NCBI RefSeq assembly: GCF_015863205.1
Contig: NZ_JACBXQ010000003.1
Coordinates: forward strand, 1-64,000
DNA from: Facklamia lactis
GTDB taxonomy: Bacteria > Bacillota > Bacilli > Lactobacillales > Aerococcaceae
Direction: 5' to 3'
Length of the DNA: 64,000 nt
In this document: in pieces, positions 8,079-16,880 of the stretch
Numbering within the stretch: the stretch's first letter is position 1
How the letters are laid out: every line of letters begins with the position of its first letter
The notes under the pieces: generated by a model
Database searches by the model: none
What the model was told of the DNA's origin: nothing
What the model saw: only the letters and a program-made list of their open reading frames with translations
Made by a program: the position numbers and the translations under genes

Positions 8079-9545
8079 TTATTGATCTGTTTCTCTTATA
8101 TATATAACTCGATTATTTTCAAGTATTAAATTTAATAACATCACTTCTCGTGATTCTTTTATGTTTACTGGTAAATCTTTATCCATATTTGATATTGTGA
8201 TATTTTCATTTGAAAATTGATCAATTACTGTATTATCTGTAATGACACTATTGGTAATTTGAATAGTTTCAGGATAAGTATTACTTAGGCTTATGCCCAA
8301 CCCAGGATTGTTTATAATATCATTATTTGTGATTTGTATATTATCTAATTCTCCACTACTAATATTTATTCCCGTAAAATTATATATACTACTCGAATCT
8401 TTATATATAGTCTTATCTGGAAAACTTTGAATAACATTACTATCGATTTTAATGTTTTCTCCAATGCCACTAGCTTCTTTGTTTGGAATATAAATTTCTA
8501 TTCCCCGACTTGAACCTCTATCAAATTTGTCAGGATTTAACAATATTTTATTGTTTATAATCTCAACACCTTTTATATCAAAATCTCCTTTTGCTCCTGT
8601 CGAAGCTCCAATTGTAACCCCATTTTCAACATTATTAAAGAGATTATTTTCTACCAAAAAATTATTCTCTTTAATGTCATTAGTTCTCGGTGTATTTTGA
8701 ACTAATGACCAAACTATCAGCCCCGTTCTAAACCCGTCAATAGTATTATTACTCACCTCCACATTAGCACCATGCGCCTCTATAGCTGTCATATTTTTAG
8801 TACCATCTTGTGTAATAAACGTATTATTGTGAACATCATAATCCAATGCATCAAAATATAAAATTGAATTATCTATAGATACCCCTTTAGGTAAATTATT
8901 CTTTTTTGATGAGTCTCCTGCTTTCCAGATCACAATATTATTATTAAAACTAAGCTCAGTACTATAATCAATTTCTTCATTAATATGAGACGCATATATC
9001 CAAACTCCATTCCCTATTAAGTCATTATTTTCTACATCGATATGATGAGACTCTGCTAGTGAAAAAATCATTTGTGGTTCTTTTGCAATATCATAATCTG
9101 TCCGCTGTTCTTTATTTGTATTAATTTCTAAATTTTTAAATGAAATATTTTCTACATGTTCAATTAAAAAAATCGTCCAAAAATTTTTTGTATCAGGGGT
9201 TAATTTTATTGTTGATTTTGTTTCATCTCCCAAAAAATGTATATTAGATTGAAGTTTTAAATGCGGTTTAATATATAAATCACCATTATCAGGTATGTAG
9301 ATTGTTCCCCCACCTTTTTCAGTTAGATCGTCTTGAATTTTTTGAATGATCGGCATATTATCAAATGTAGGGTCATTAAACTTTGCACCATAGTCCTTTA
9401 TATTGACAATATTCTCTGATCCGGAATCGGGCGCACTATTTATTAAGGACAAGGGACGTACGCTCATTATTAACAAAAGCAAGACTAGACCTATTAATAT
9501 TTTACTTATCTTATAAAATAACTTACCAAGATTAATATTAGACAC
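8079..9545 (-). CDS. Exported right-handed beta-helix protein (pectate-lyase-3-like)
   Basis: 488 residues. An N-terminal hydrophobic segment (about residues 15-32) serves as signal or membrane anchor. NIVNIKDYGAKFND and GGGTIYIPDNGDLYI match the start of pectate-lyase-3/GH28-type beta-helices; the rest shows repeated N-x-I/V coils (NNDLIGNG, NNNIVIW, NNTFI, SNNTI) typical of parallel beta-helix rungs. No LPXTG signal or repeat anchor is seen at the C terminus. Such proteins are polysaccharide lyases/hydrolases, epimerases or phage-tail-like binding modules; catalytic residues cannot be assigned, so substrate and activity are open. Stands alone, with 223 bases of empty AT-rich DNA upstream. 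Confidence 0.65.
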   Translation of the reverse strand: MSNINLGKLFYKISKILIGLVLLLLIMSVRPLSLINSAPDSGSENIVNIKDYGAKFNDPTFDNMPIIQKIQDDLTEKGGGTIYIPDNGDLYIKPHLKLQSNIHFLGDETKSTIKLTPDTKNFWTIFLIEHVENISFKNLEINTNKEQRTDYDIAKEPQMIFSLAESHHIDVENNDLIGNGVWIYASHINEEIDYSTELSFNNNIVIWKAGDSSKKNNLPKGVSIDNSILYFDALDYDVHNNTFITQDGTKNMTAIEAHGANVEVSNNTIDGFRTGLIVWSLVQNTPRTNDIKENNFLVENNLFNNVENGVTIGASTGAKGDFDIKGVEIINNKILLNPDKFDRGSSRGIEIYIPNKEASGIGENIKIDSNVIQSFPDKTIYKDSSSIYNFTGINISSGELDNIQITNNDIINNPGLGISLSNTYPETIQITNSVITDNTVIDQFSNENITISNMDKDLPVNIKESREVMLLNLILENNRVIYIRETDQ

Positions 9546-9768
9546 TTTCTCTTCTCCTTTAAGTTTTCTTGTAACACTTTCAATTTTATAACGAGTGTTT
9601 GAAGCCCATCAACCTTATAAACAGATAACGATCATTTAAAATAATACTACCAAATTTTTCTTGCATCCACATACAATATTACTAATGTTATAAGATCAAA
9701 ATTGATTATTTTATCACTGACATTTTTATAAAAATTTAATAAAGAGATCCAAAGTGATTTCGACTTTA

Positions 9769-10649
9769 TTAATTTGCTATTGATTTCGCTAAACAAAAAT
9801 TGCCAATCGTAGCACTACCATTATTTTTTATTATAGGTAAGACAATATAATCTTCTATTGGGGGTATTTCTACATAATTATTTAAAAGTTCTAGAAATTT
9901 ATCCCTTACCAATTCTAACATATATCGCCGAGACATTACGCCTCCTCCTAAAACTATTACTTCTGGTCTATAACTTAAGGTCGCTATCATTGCGGCCTGT
10001 GCAATATAATACGCTAGTATTTCCCATACTGGATCGTCTTTTTCTAACTGCTCACCCTTATAACCTGTCCGTGCGTTTAAACTTGGACCAGACGCGAGTC
10101 CTTCTAAACAATCTCCATGAATAGGGCAAACTCCAGTAAAGTTAGTATCTTCCGAATGTTTAGCAACAAATATATGTCCAAATTCAGTATGTCCTATTGT
10201 TCCAATTTCCATTCCATTCCATTCTGTATAATACCAGCTCCAATTCCAGTCCCTATAGTAAAATATACCAATCCTTTAATTTCCTTTCTAATAACCGCTT
10301 CCCCATATGCTGAAGCATTTACATCAGTTGTAAAATAAATTGGCAAATCAAAATGTTTTGTTAACTGTCCAACTACGTCCGTATTCTGCCATCTTTTTTT
10401 CGGTGTTGAAGTTATATACCCATACCTAGATGAACTTTTAATATTATCAATAGGACCAAAAGAACCTATCGAGATCGCTACTAAGGCATCATAAAATTGG
10501 TTAAAATAATTCACAACTTTCTCTAAGGTTTCTTCTGGATACGTAGTTTTAATTTGTATTTCATCAATAATTTGTAGTTTGTCGTTCCCAACTGCACAAA
10601 CAAATTTTGTTCCACCCGCTTCTATACTTCCATATAATTTATTCTTCAT
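9769..10649 (-). pseudogene. ROK-family sugar kinase (fructokinase-like), broken at a 5-bp repeat
   Basis: Would phosphorylate a free hexose such as fructose or mannose. The first frame (ATG 10649, ribosome binding site GGAGG) encodes the phosphate-1 motif YGSIEAGGTKFVCAVG, TTDVNASAYGEA and GTGIGAGIIQNG, then falls out of frame and ends near 10194. The second frame (to 9769) supplies GHTEFGHI, the zinc-type motif CPIHGDCLEGLASGP and the C-terminal domain with VIVLGGGVMS. The break is at three tandem copies of CCATT (10209-10223); two copies would give one continuous frame reading NGMEIGTIGHTEFGHI, about 291 residues, normal for fructokinases such as GmuE. It follows the aldolase genes and probably belonged to that pathway. 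Confidence 0.85.
10209..10223 (+). repeat. Three tandem copies of CCATT inside the ROK kinase gene
   Basis: Pentanucleotide repeat exactly at the point where the kinase changes frame. Loss of one 5-bp unit restores the full frame, so the extra unit looks like a slipped-strand duplication. Confidence 0.85.
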
Positions 10650-10745
10650 GATAATCCTCCAATAATAAAAATAATACCACATTTCAGTATGGCTCTTATT
10701 TATAATTAACATAGCACTCTTTCGCTTTAAATAGTAACGATTAAA

Positions 10746-10773
10746 ATAGGCATCCTATTGAAAGGATACCTAT
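10746..10773 (-). terminator. Terminator after the aldolase gene
   Basis: Arms ATAGGCATCCT and AGGATACCTAT (one mismatch), ten bases past the stop at 10783, with a T-rich run on the minus strand. It would separate the kinase gene from the PTS/aldolase transcript, at least partly. Confidence 0.6.
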
Positions 10774-10782
10774 AATTCAGCA

Positions 10783-11604
10783 TTAATTATTAAATAATTT
10801 AATGACTTCTCTCATTTCTTCAATAAAATACGTTAACTCCATATCAACAAAATCTTGCAAATATCTATTATCTATTTCAAAATCAGTCTCTAATTTATTA
10901 ATAATTTTATTCAAAACTTTATTAGACATTGCAGAATAATAGTTAATTTTACTAACACCATTTTTTATGACATTAATATATACCTCTCTATTTATTCCTG
11001 AACCTCCATGCATTACTAAAGGTATTGATACTTCACAACAAACTTTATTTATTAAATCATAATCTAGCTGAGGTTCTTTTTTATATACACCATGTTCTGT
11101 CCCAAAAGAAATAGCCAAGGCATCAATATCAGTTTCTTCCACAAACCTTTTAACTAAACTCAAATCTGTATAATTTTCTAATCCTTTTTCAATTCTTCCT
11201 AGCTCAGCCTCAACAGAAATCCCTAAGGGTTTACAATGATTCACAATTTTTTGAGCTTCTGAAATATTAGTCTCAAAAGATAAAGAAGAAGCATCAATCA
11301 TTACTGACGTATAACCACTATCAACAGCACGTTTTATCGCATCAAAAGTCATACCATGATCTAAATGAACACAAATAGGAATCGGTGATTTATTAGCTAA
11401 ATAATTGGCAAATTTTCCAATTAATTCCAATGAAATCCTTTTATCATCACCTTCCGTATACTCTATAATAATTGGTGATTTTTCTAATTCTGCTGCAGAT
11501 ATAGCAGCGATAATCATTTCAAATTTTACGACATTAAATGCTGGAACTGCTACATTATTTTTTCTTGCATCAGGTAGGATTTCTTTTAATGAAACTAAAG
11601 GCAT
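10783..11604 (-). CDS. Class II ketose-bisphosphate aldolase (second copy)
   Basis: 273 residues, zinc-dependent class II aldolase family (FbaA/GatY/KbaY). Motifs: CVHLDHG (about residues 77-83; catalytic Asp and zinc His), VEAELGRIEKG (zinc-near Glu), SFGTEHGVYK (zinc His) and LVMHGGSGI (phosphate and zinc site). It splits a ketose-1,6- or 1-phosphate to dihydroxyacetone phosphate and an aldehyde. Only about 40% like its neighbour by eye, so an old duplication rather than a recent one. Last gene of the PTS operon before a terminator. True substrate (fructose, tagatose or another ketose) cannot be fixed from sequence. Ribosome binding site GAGGAG upstream. Confidence 0.85.
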   Translation of the reverse strand: MPLVSLKEILPDARKNNVAVPAFNVVKFEMIIAAISAAELEKSPIIIEYTEGDDKRISLELIGKFANYLANKSPIPICVHLDHGMTFDAIKRAVDSGYTSVMIDASSLSFETNISEAQKIVNHCKPLGISVEAELGRIEKGLENYTDLSLVKRFVEETDIDALAISFGTEHGVYKKEPQLDYDLINKVCCEVSIPLVMHGGSGINREVYINVIKNGVSKINYYSAMSNKVLNKIINKLETDFEIDNRYLQDFVDMELTYFIEEMREVIKLFNN

Positions 11605-11624
11605 TGCTTATCGCTCCTCTATTT

Positions 11625-12491
11625 TTATTTATAAAAAACAGATGCTTTATCAATTGAATTAAATAAATTCATTTTATATTCAACTACTTTTTTAGTTTCT
11701 TCTATACAAGGAGGAAATAGAGTGTTTGGTTCATAAATAAATTTCTCTTTTAATAATTGATCAGCTTTATCAAAAAATGCTTTTTTAATATCACTCGATA
11801 TATTAATTTTTTGAATACCTATCTCAACTGCACGTTTTATTTCTTCATCTGCATTTGAAGAACCGCCATGTAACACTAATGGTTTATCCACGATTGTAGT
11901 AATTTTCTCAAGCAAATCAAGCTTCAATTTTGGTACAAATCCTTTTGGATAGATTCCATGCGCTGTCCCTATTGCGATTGCTAGTGAATCAATACCTGTC
12001 CTTTTAATAAACTCATCTGCTTCTTCAGGTCTGGTGTAAGTGATTTCGGTAACCCCACCCTCTATAGATTCGCCAGTATCACCAATTGTTCCTAATTCTC
12101 CCTCAACAGAAACTCCTACAGCATGTGCAATATCTACGGCTTTTTTGGTTATTTCAATATTTTTCTCAAAAGAATGGTGAGATGCATCAATCATTACCGA
12201 AGTAAATCCGTTATAAATCGCATTAATTATATCTTCAATTGAACCACCATGATCTAAATGTATCACAAATGGTACATGACTATTAGAAACTCTTTTCTTA
12301 ATATATTCAGTAAATTCACTGGTAATAAAACTAAGTTCATCCGGATGTATTGCAATAATAGCTGGGGCATTTAGTTCTTCGGATTTTTCTACAACTGCTC
12401 TAAACATATTGGCGTCTGAAATGTTAAAGGCTCCTACAGCAAATTTATAATCCTTAGCAGTTTCTAACATTTCTTTCATTGTAATTAACAT
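11625..12491 (-). CDS. Class II ketose-bisphosphate aldolase (first copy)
   Basis: 288 residues of the same zinc aldolase family: FVIHLDHGGS, VEGELGTIGDTGES, AIGTAHGIYPKG and LVLHGGSSN in order. It lies 23 bases after the PTS IIC gene and 20 bases before the second aldolase, all leftward, so sugar imported and phosphorylated by the PTS is probably cleaved by one or both enzymes. The insertion DTGESIEGGVTEITYTRPEE after the Glu motif is the substrate-loop region typical of tagatose/fructose aldolases. Why two diverged copies are kept is unclear; different stereochemistry or heteromer formation are possibilities. Confidence 0.87.
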   Translation of the reverse strand: MLITMKEMLETAKDYKFAVGAFNISDANMFRAVVEKSEELNAPAIIAIHPDELSFITSEFTEYIKKRVSNSHVPFVIHLDHGGSIEDIINAIYNGFTSVMIDASHHSFEKNIEITKKAVDIAHAVGVSVEGELGTIGDTGESIEGGVTEITYTRPEEADEFIKRTGIDSLAIAIGTAHGIYPKGFVPKLKLDLLEKITTIVDKPLVLHGGSSNADEEIKRAVEIGIQKINISSDIKKAFFDKADQLLKEKFIYEPNTLFPPCIEETKKVVEYKMNLFNSIDKASVFYK

Positions 12492-12514
12492 TATTTATTC
12501 TCCTTTTCTCGTTA

Positions 12515-13609
12515 TTATTCAATACTAAATCCTGATAAATCCATTTCTTCCTCATCTTTAATTTCTAGAGAATCGTACTCTTCGACTGTAATTTTTTTCT
12601 TTATGAGTACTAAGATTAAACCTGTAACTAATGAACCGATAATTAAAGCAGTGATAGCAATCATAGGTTTAGTCATTGCTGGTATTACAAAAACACCTCC
12701 AGATGGGACTGGTGATCCATTTTGAAAATAAAAATTAATTGCTCCCGCTACCCCTGTTCCCATTGCAGTAGCAAATACCGTACGTAACAAATCATTCATT
12801 GCAATTGGGATAACCCCCTCCGTGATCATGGTTAATCCCATAGGAAAAGCAACTTTAATTGCATCTTCCTCTCTTCTAGTAAATATTGGTTTTTTGAAGA
12901 TTTTAGAAAGCACCCATGCAAATGTTACTCCTACAGGTGGAACCATTGCTCCTACGACTTTAATTGCTTCTGGTTCAAGTACTCCTTCTAATAAAAGACC
13001 ATCCGCCATCAAATTTGGCACTTTACTGATTGGACCTCCATAGTCTAAAGCACCTAAAATACCAAAAATAAATCCATATACTACCCTTGATGATTCATCT
13101 AAGCTTTGTAAATAATTAGTCAATTGAATTGTTAACCATGATATTGGGCCACCGATAACAAAGAACATTATCAAACCAACAACTATTGATGATATTGTTG
13201 GAATAATCATCATAGGCATTAACCCTTCCGCCCATTTAGGTACTTTTATGGTGTTTTTCATCCATAAAATAAAATATCCAACTAAATATCCTCCGATCAT
13301 CCCACCTAAGAAACCTGCTCCTAATGAGTTAGCAATTAATCCCATCAAAAATCCAGGAGCAATGCCCGGTCTTTCAGCAATTGAATAAGCAATATATCCC
13401 GCAATAAAGGGGGATAAAAGCCCCATTCCCATTACTCCTAAACTAGTTAAAGAACTTGCAATCGTAAATGATTGGGAATAATCCTCAATTACTTGTCCTC
13501 CCATTAAATTTCCTATCGCAATCAATAAACCTGATGCTACTACTAATGGAAGCATGTAACTTATAGCTGTTAATGCATGTCTTTTTAATTCATTACCAAA
13601 TTTTTTCAC
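12515..13609 (-). CDS. PTS fructose-type permease, EIIC
   Basis: 364 residues, about nine membrane helices beginning HALTAISYMLPLVVASGLLI, as in the fructose/mannitol IIC family (FruA-like, FrvB/FrwC-like). The GxPVPSGGVFVIPAMTKPM region near the C terminus and MPMMIIPTISS are family motifs. It binds and carries the sugar across the membrane while EIIB phosphorylates it. The B and A domains are separate genes immediately upstream (3-bp and 20-bp gaps), as in fructose-like operons of Enterobacteria rather than the fused FruA. The short acidic tail DEEEMDLSGFS is cytoplasmic. Confidence 0.9.
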   Translation of the reverse strand: MKKFGNELKRHALTAISYMLPLVVASGLLIAIGNLMGGQVIEDYSQSFTIASSLTSLGVMGMGLLSPFIAGYIAYSIAERPGIAPGFLMGLIANSLGAGFLGGMIGGYLVGYFILWMKNTIKVPKWAEGLMPMMIIPTISSIVVGLIMFFVIGGPISWLTIQLTNYLQSLDESSRVVYGFIFGILGALDYGGPISKVPNLMADGLLLEGVLEPEAIKVVGAMVPPVGVTFAWVLSKIFKKPIFTRREEDAIKVAFPMGLTMITEGVIPIAMNDLLRTVFATAMGTGVAGAINFYFQNGSPVPSGGVFVIPAMTKPMIAITALIIGSLVTGLILVLIKKKITVEEYDSLEIKDEEEMDLSGFSIE

Positions 13610-13611
13610 AT

Positions 13612-13929
13612 TTATTCCTCCTTTATATATTCTTTTTCTAATTTTTCAATCAGCTGTGAAGCTGCTTTAACAGCAATATTTGTTGGTACCTTAATTTTCT
13701 TTTTGTCTATAAATCTTTCATTTCCTATCGTTTGAATATCTGTAGCCAATATGACAATATCTGCTTCTTTTATATCTTCATTAGTTAACTCGTTCTCTAT
13801 ACCTATAGTTCCTTGAGTCTCTATTTTAATTCGATGACCTTTTTTAGTGGCTGCAGAAAACAATTTTTCCTTGGCAATGTATGTATGAGCAATTCCAGAA
13901 GTACAAGCTACCACTGCTACTATTTTCAT
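13612..13929 (-). CDS. PTS fructose-type phosphotransferase, EIIB
   Basis: 105 residues, the fructose-type IIB fold. The phospho-acceptor is Cys9 in VACTSGIAHTYIA; the family more often has CPTGIAHT, so Pro and Thr are replaced by Thr and Ser while Cys, Gly, His and Thr are kept. ETQGTIGIENELT is the second family motif. It takes phosphate from EIIA and passes it to sugar on EIIC. Ribosome binding site AAGGAGG just upstream; the stop is 2 bases from the EIIC start. Confidence 0.92.
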   Translation of the reverse strand: MKIVAVVACTSGIAHTYIAKEKLFSAATKKGHRIKIETQGTIGIENELTNEDIKEADIVILATDIQTIGNERFIDKKKIKVPTNIAVKAASQLIEKLEKEYIKEE

Positions 13930-13949
13930 TTTTTTCCTCCTTTCATATT

Positions 13950-14402
13950 TTAAAAAAACACACTTAAAACTTCAGATGGTGAATTTGCTGATTTCAACTT
14001 TTCTAATACTTCGTCATTACCTAACTTTGATGCCACTTGTGAAAGCAATTTTAAATGTACTGACGTTTTATCAACCATTCTTACAGCAAATAAGATGACC
14101 AACTCAACCTTTTCATCATCAGAACTATCCCATTCAATTGGATTAATTTTTCCAATTGCTAAACTAGTTTTTAATACATGTTCAGATTTACCATGTGGTA
14201 TCGCTATACCTTGACCTATATTAGTGTCTCCTTCTGCTTCCCTTAGATATACATCCTTTACAAAAGCCTCTATATCATTAATACAGTTTTTCTCATAGAG
14301 TAGTTCACTCAATTCATTAATTGCTTCTTTCTTATTAGTAGAATTCATATCTACTTTAACCAAATCTTCAAATAAAAAATCTTTCATATCCATTTCTCTC
14401 AT
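13950..14402 (-). CDS. PTS fructose-type phosphotransferase, EIIA
   Basis: 150 residues, PTS_EIIA_2 family. The phospho-acceptor His is in GQGIAIPHGKSEHV (about residue 68). It receives phosphate from HPr and feeds EIIB. The ATG at 14402 overlaps the regulator stop (ATGA), but GGGGAG then has no spacing; the ATG at 14393, nine bases further, has proper spacing and gives MDMKDF, so the true start may be 14393. It may also phosphorylate or bind the PRD regulator encoded just upstream. Confidence 0.9.
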   Translation of the reverse strand: MREMDMKDFLFEDLVKVDMNSTNKKEAINELSELLYEKNCINDIEAFVKDVYLREAEGDTNIGQGIAIPHGKSEHVLKTSLAIGKINPIEWDSSDDEKVELVILFAVRMVDKTSVHLKLLSQVASKLGNDEVLEKLKSANSPSEVLSVFF

Positions 14403-15898
14403 CTCCCCTTCATATTTAGCATAAATTCATTGATTAAATTAATATCTTTCTTATCCAATAAAGCACTTACTAATAATTGTGGAACTCCAACCTCAGGTAG
14501 TTTCACAGTAGTAAGTATAAAATCTACTTCTTGACACTCGTAATTGGCTATCTCATCAGTTGATAAGACATCTATAATTTTGAGGGTAGGAAAATGGTTT
14601 ATGACCCTCGTTTTCAACAAATGAGAGGTGCCAATTCCTGTATTACAAACTATTAATACGTTAAATGTTGCCACCAATTTTTCTATCGTATTTTGAAAAT
14701 AGATAGAAATAAATCCAATTTCATCATCCGTAAGATTACAAATATTATTTGTTTTGATATTCTTTATAATCTTTTTTAATGTCTGAAATATATTCTTATA
14801 TTCAAGCTTTATTTCTTTAATAATAGGATTAATTATGATCACACCATATTTCAGCCTATTCAAAAGTGGTTGAATATGAAGCAAAAGTGAACGCTTTAAA
14901 GTTATTTCCTTTGAAAATGGTACGCCTGTTTCTACTTCCATTTTATAAATAATTTCATTCACAATCTTTGCAGTAGAAGCGTTAGGCTTAATCTTAATAT
15001 CGTTTTCCTCATTTTGAATAATTGATCTATTAATTACTTTTCGTGAAGATACTAAAAATGCATAGACGTACGAAATTTCAACATCCCTAATATTAATACC
15101 AAACTTTCTTTCGATTTTATTAATAATTTCTTTAGCTAATTCATACTCGACTTTCTTAAATTCATTAATTTCTTGCCAATTCATTTCATAATCTGCTTTA
15201 TCATACCTCTTCAACATAATAACTAAATGTGTTAGCAAGTTCGTATAATATGGATTTTCTACCAAATATTTGTTTTTTTCTAAACAGCTAGATAAAATAT
15301 CATCAATTGCTTGAATACTTTCTTTAGAAAATTCGTTTGTCATTAACTCTAACGACTCTGAGTTAATGTTATTAAACAAAATAGAAGATTGATTATATAT
15401 TAAGTTCTCATTCACAATTTTCATCAAATATTTTCTAATTTCTACTTCAGAACCTTGTATTGAAGTTCCTGTATTTTCCTTCTGTAATAATAAATTGGAA
15501 TCTGATAGCATCTCTTCTATAAAATCTAAATCATTAGTTATCGATGATTCACTTACATAATATTTTTCCGATAGTTTCTTAACACTTATTTTTTCAGGTG
15601 CTAATAATAATAAGTGATAAAGAATTAAAGCTCTCCTGTGTCTTGTATAATTCCCATTATTATTCTTATTTACAAATAAATTATTTACATTATCAATATA
15701 TACCTCAAAGTTAAGTTTATATCCTTTCCCTTTACTGCTCTCAATTATATCTGCTCCAAAAACTTCCCTAATCTCAGCAATTGCTCTGTATACTGTTTTA
15801 GTAGATATATTTTGGTTTGCTGCAATAATTTGTGAGGTTGTATAATCACCTTCTTCTAGTAGTTGACTTAATATATTATTTGCAATATTAGAAATCAT
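14399..15898 (-). CDS. PRD-containing transcriptional activator of the PTS operon (MtlR/LicR/ManR type)
   Basis: 499 residues. N-terminal HTH (about 15-60: DYTTSQIIAANQNISTKTVYR), a second Mga-like HTH (VKKLSEKYYVSESSITNDL, about 100-125), two PTS regulation domains, and a C-terminal EIIB-like domain with LIVCNTGIGTSHLLK (Cys about residue 418). No C-terminal EIIA domain is present, unlike LicR. Such proteins are switched by phosphorylation from HPr and EII components, so they sense sugar flux. First gene of the operon, with a cre-like site over its promoter. Ribosome binding site AGTAGGTG. Confidence 0.88.
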   Translation of the reverse strand: MISNIANNILSQLLEEGDYTTSQIIAANQNISTKTVYRAIAEIREVFGADIIESSKGKGYKLNFEVYIDNVNNLFVNKNNNGNYTRHRRALILYHLLLLAPEKISVKKLSEKYYVSESSITNDLDFIEEMLSDSNLLLQKENTGTSIQGSEVEIRKYLMKIVNENLIYNQSSILFNNINSESLELMTNEFSKESIQAIDDILSSCLEKNKYLVENPYYTNLLTHLVIMLKRYDKADYEMNWQEINEFKKVEYELAKEIINKIERKFGINIRDVEISYVYAFLVSSRKVINRSIIQNEENDIKIKPNASTAKIVNEIIYKMEVETGVPFSKEITLKRSLLLHIQPLLNRLKYGVIIINPIIKEIKLEYKNIFQTLKKIIKNIKTNNICNLTDDEIGFISIYFQNTIEKLVATFNVLIVCNTGIGTSHLLKTRVINHFPTLKIIDVLSTDEIANYECQEVDFILTTVKLPEVGVPQLLVSALLDKKDINLINEFMLNMKGR

Positions 15899-15934
15899 TA
15901 ATTATCACCTACTTACTTTAAGTATCTATTTACA

Positions 15935-15977
15935 TTGTAGCGCTTACAATATAATTTGAAACACCATTTAATGTCAG
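15935..15977 (-). promoter_or_regulatory. Promoter with cre-like site of the PTS/aldolase operon
   Basis: On the minus strand CTGACA (15977-15972), 18 nt, TATATT (15953-15948) makes a plausible promoter. Directly downstream lies TGTAAGCGCTACAA (15948-15935), which fits the CcpA cre consensus TGWAARCGYTWWCA at 12 of 14 positions and covers the start of transcription. This would give carbon catabolite repression. An inverted repeat AATGTC/GACATT (15970-15991) upstream may be the activator site. Confidence 0.55.
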
Positions 15978-16021
15978 TTACATTGGACATTGTATTGTCA
16001 TTTAATTCTTTACGATCTCAA

Positions 16022-16064
16022 TGTACAAAAAGCATCACGCTTAAAACGTGATGCTTTTTGTACA
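16022..16064. terminator. Terminator of the ribose/deoC operon
   Basis: Perfect 18-bp arms (16022-16039, 16047-16064) with a 7-nt loop and A/T tracts within the stem, 143 bases past deoC. Works on either strand. The bases between it and deoC hold nothing recognisable. Confidence 0.85.
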
Positions 16065-16206
16065 TTGACTCTATAGTAATTAGATTTTATTCCTACTCTG
16101 CGACCAAATCACCAATTTCACCTATCTTCACAATTGGCACTTATCTATACAAAATCTTCGACACTGATTTTTTCTTCCAATTTATCATACCAACATATTT
16201 TGATGT

Positions 16207-16863
16207 CTATCTATTTTTTGACTCCTCCATAATATCAATTCCCCTTGAAGCGCCGATTCTATCAGATCCCAGTCTAATCATTTGTATCGTTTCATCAAAA
16301 TTTCTTATTCCGCCACTTGCTTTAATCAATTTTGAATTGCCTATTATTTCTTTAATAATTTTAATATCATTTAAAGAAGCTCCTCTCGTTGAAAAGCCAG
16401 TGGATGTCTTTACAAAATCTGCTTTACTTTCTTTCACTATTTGAGATACTTTTCGAATTTCTTCTTCAGTTAATAGAGCTGTTTCAATGATTACTTTAAC
16501 AATAATATTATCAGGTATAGCATCTAGAATTAAATCAATCTCTCTTCTCACTTTATCAAACCATTGATTTTTTACCCATCCAATATTTATTACCATATCA
16601 ATTTCATCTGCTCCATCAGCTACAGCTTTTTTTGCTTCAAATACTTTTATATCAGTGTGATTAGCCCCTAAGGGGAACCCAATCACTGTACAAACTAACA
16701 CTTCTGAATCTTTCAAAATATTTGTACATACTTCAACCCAAGTAGGATTAATGCAAACAGATTTAAATTCATATTGAATTGCCTCTTCACAAAGCGTTTT
16801 AATATCCGCTTCGTTAGCATCTGCCTTTAATAAAGTATGATCAATATATCTGTTTAACTCCAT
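16207..16863 (-). CDS. deoC: Deoxyribose-phosphate aldolase
   Basis: 218 residues, class I DeoC. It splits 2-deoxyribose-5-phosphate to glyceraldehyde-3-phosphate and acetaldehyde. Seen: RYIDHTLLKADANEADI at the N terminus, EIDMVINIGWVK, the Schiff-base lysine in DFVKTSTGFSTRGAS (about residue 150) and IKASGGIRNF. It is the last gene of the ribose operon, 17 bases after rbsB, an unusual but logical link of ribose and deoxyribose use. The C terminus (GIDIMEESKNR) is normal in length. Ribosome binding site GGAAAGGAATC. Confidence 0.93.
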   Translation of the reverse strand: MELNRYIDHTLLKADANEADIKTLCEEAIQYEFKSVCINPTWVEVCTNILKDSEVLVCTVIGFPLGANHTDIKVFEAKKAVADGADEIDMVINIGWVKNQWFDKVRREIDLILDAIPDNIIVKVIIETALLTEEEIRKVSQIVKESKADFVKTSTGFSTRGASLNDIKIIKEIIGNSKLIKASGGIRNFDETIQMIRLGSDRIGASRGIDIMEESKNR

Positions 16864-16880
16864 TTAAAGATTCCTTTCCA

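Noticed and set aside
15901-16064. Possible CRISPR-like or RNA element because of several repeats
   Set aside because: The repeats are one cre-like site, a short inverted repeat and one terminator; no regular spacing.
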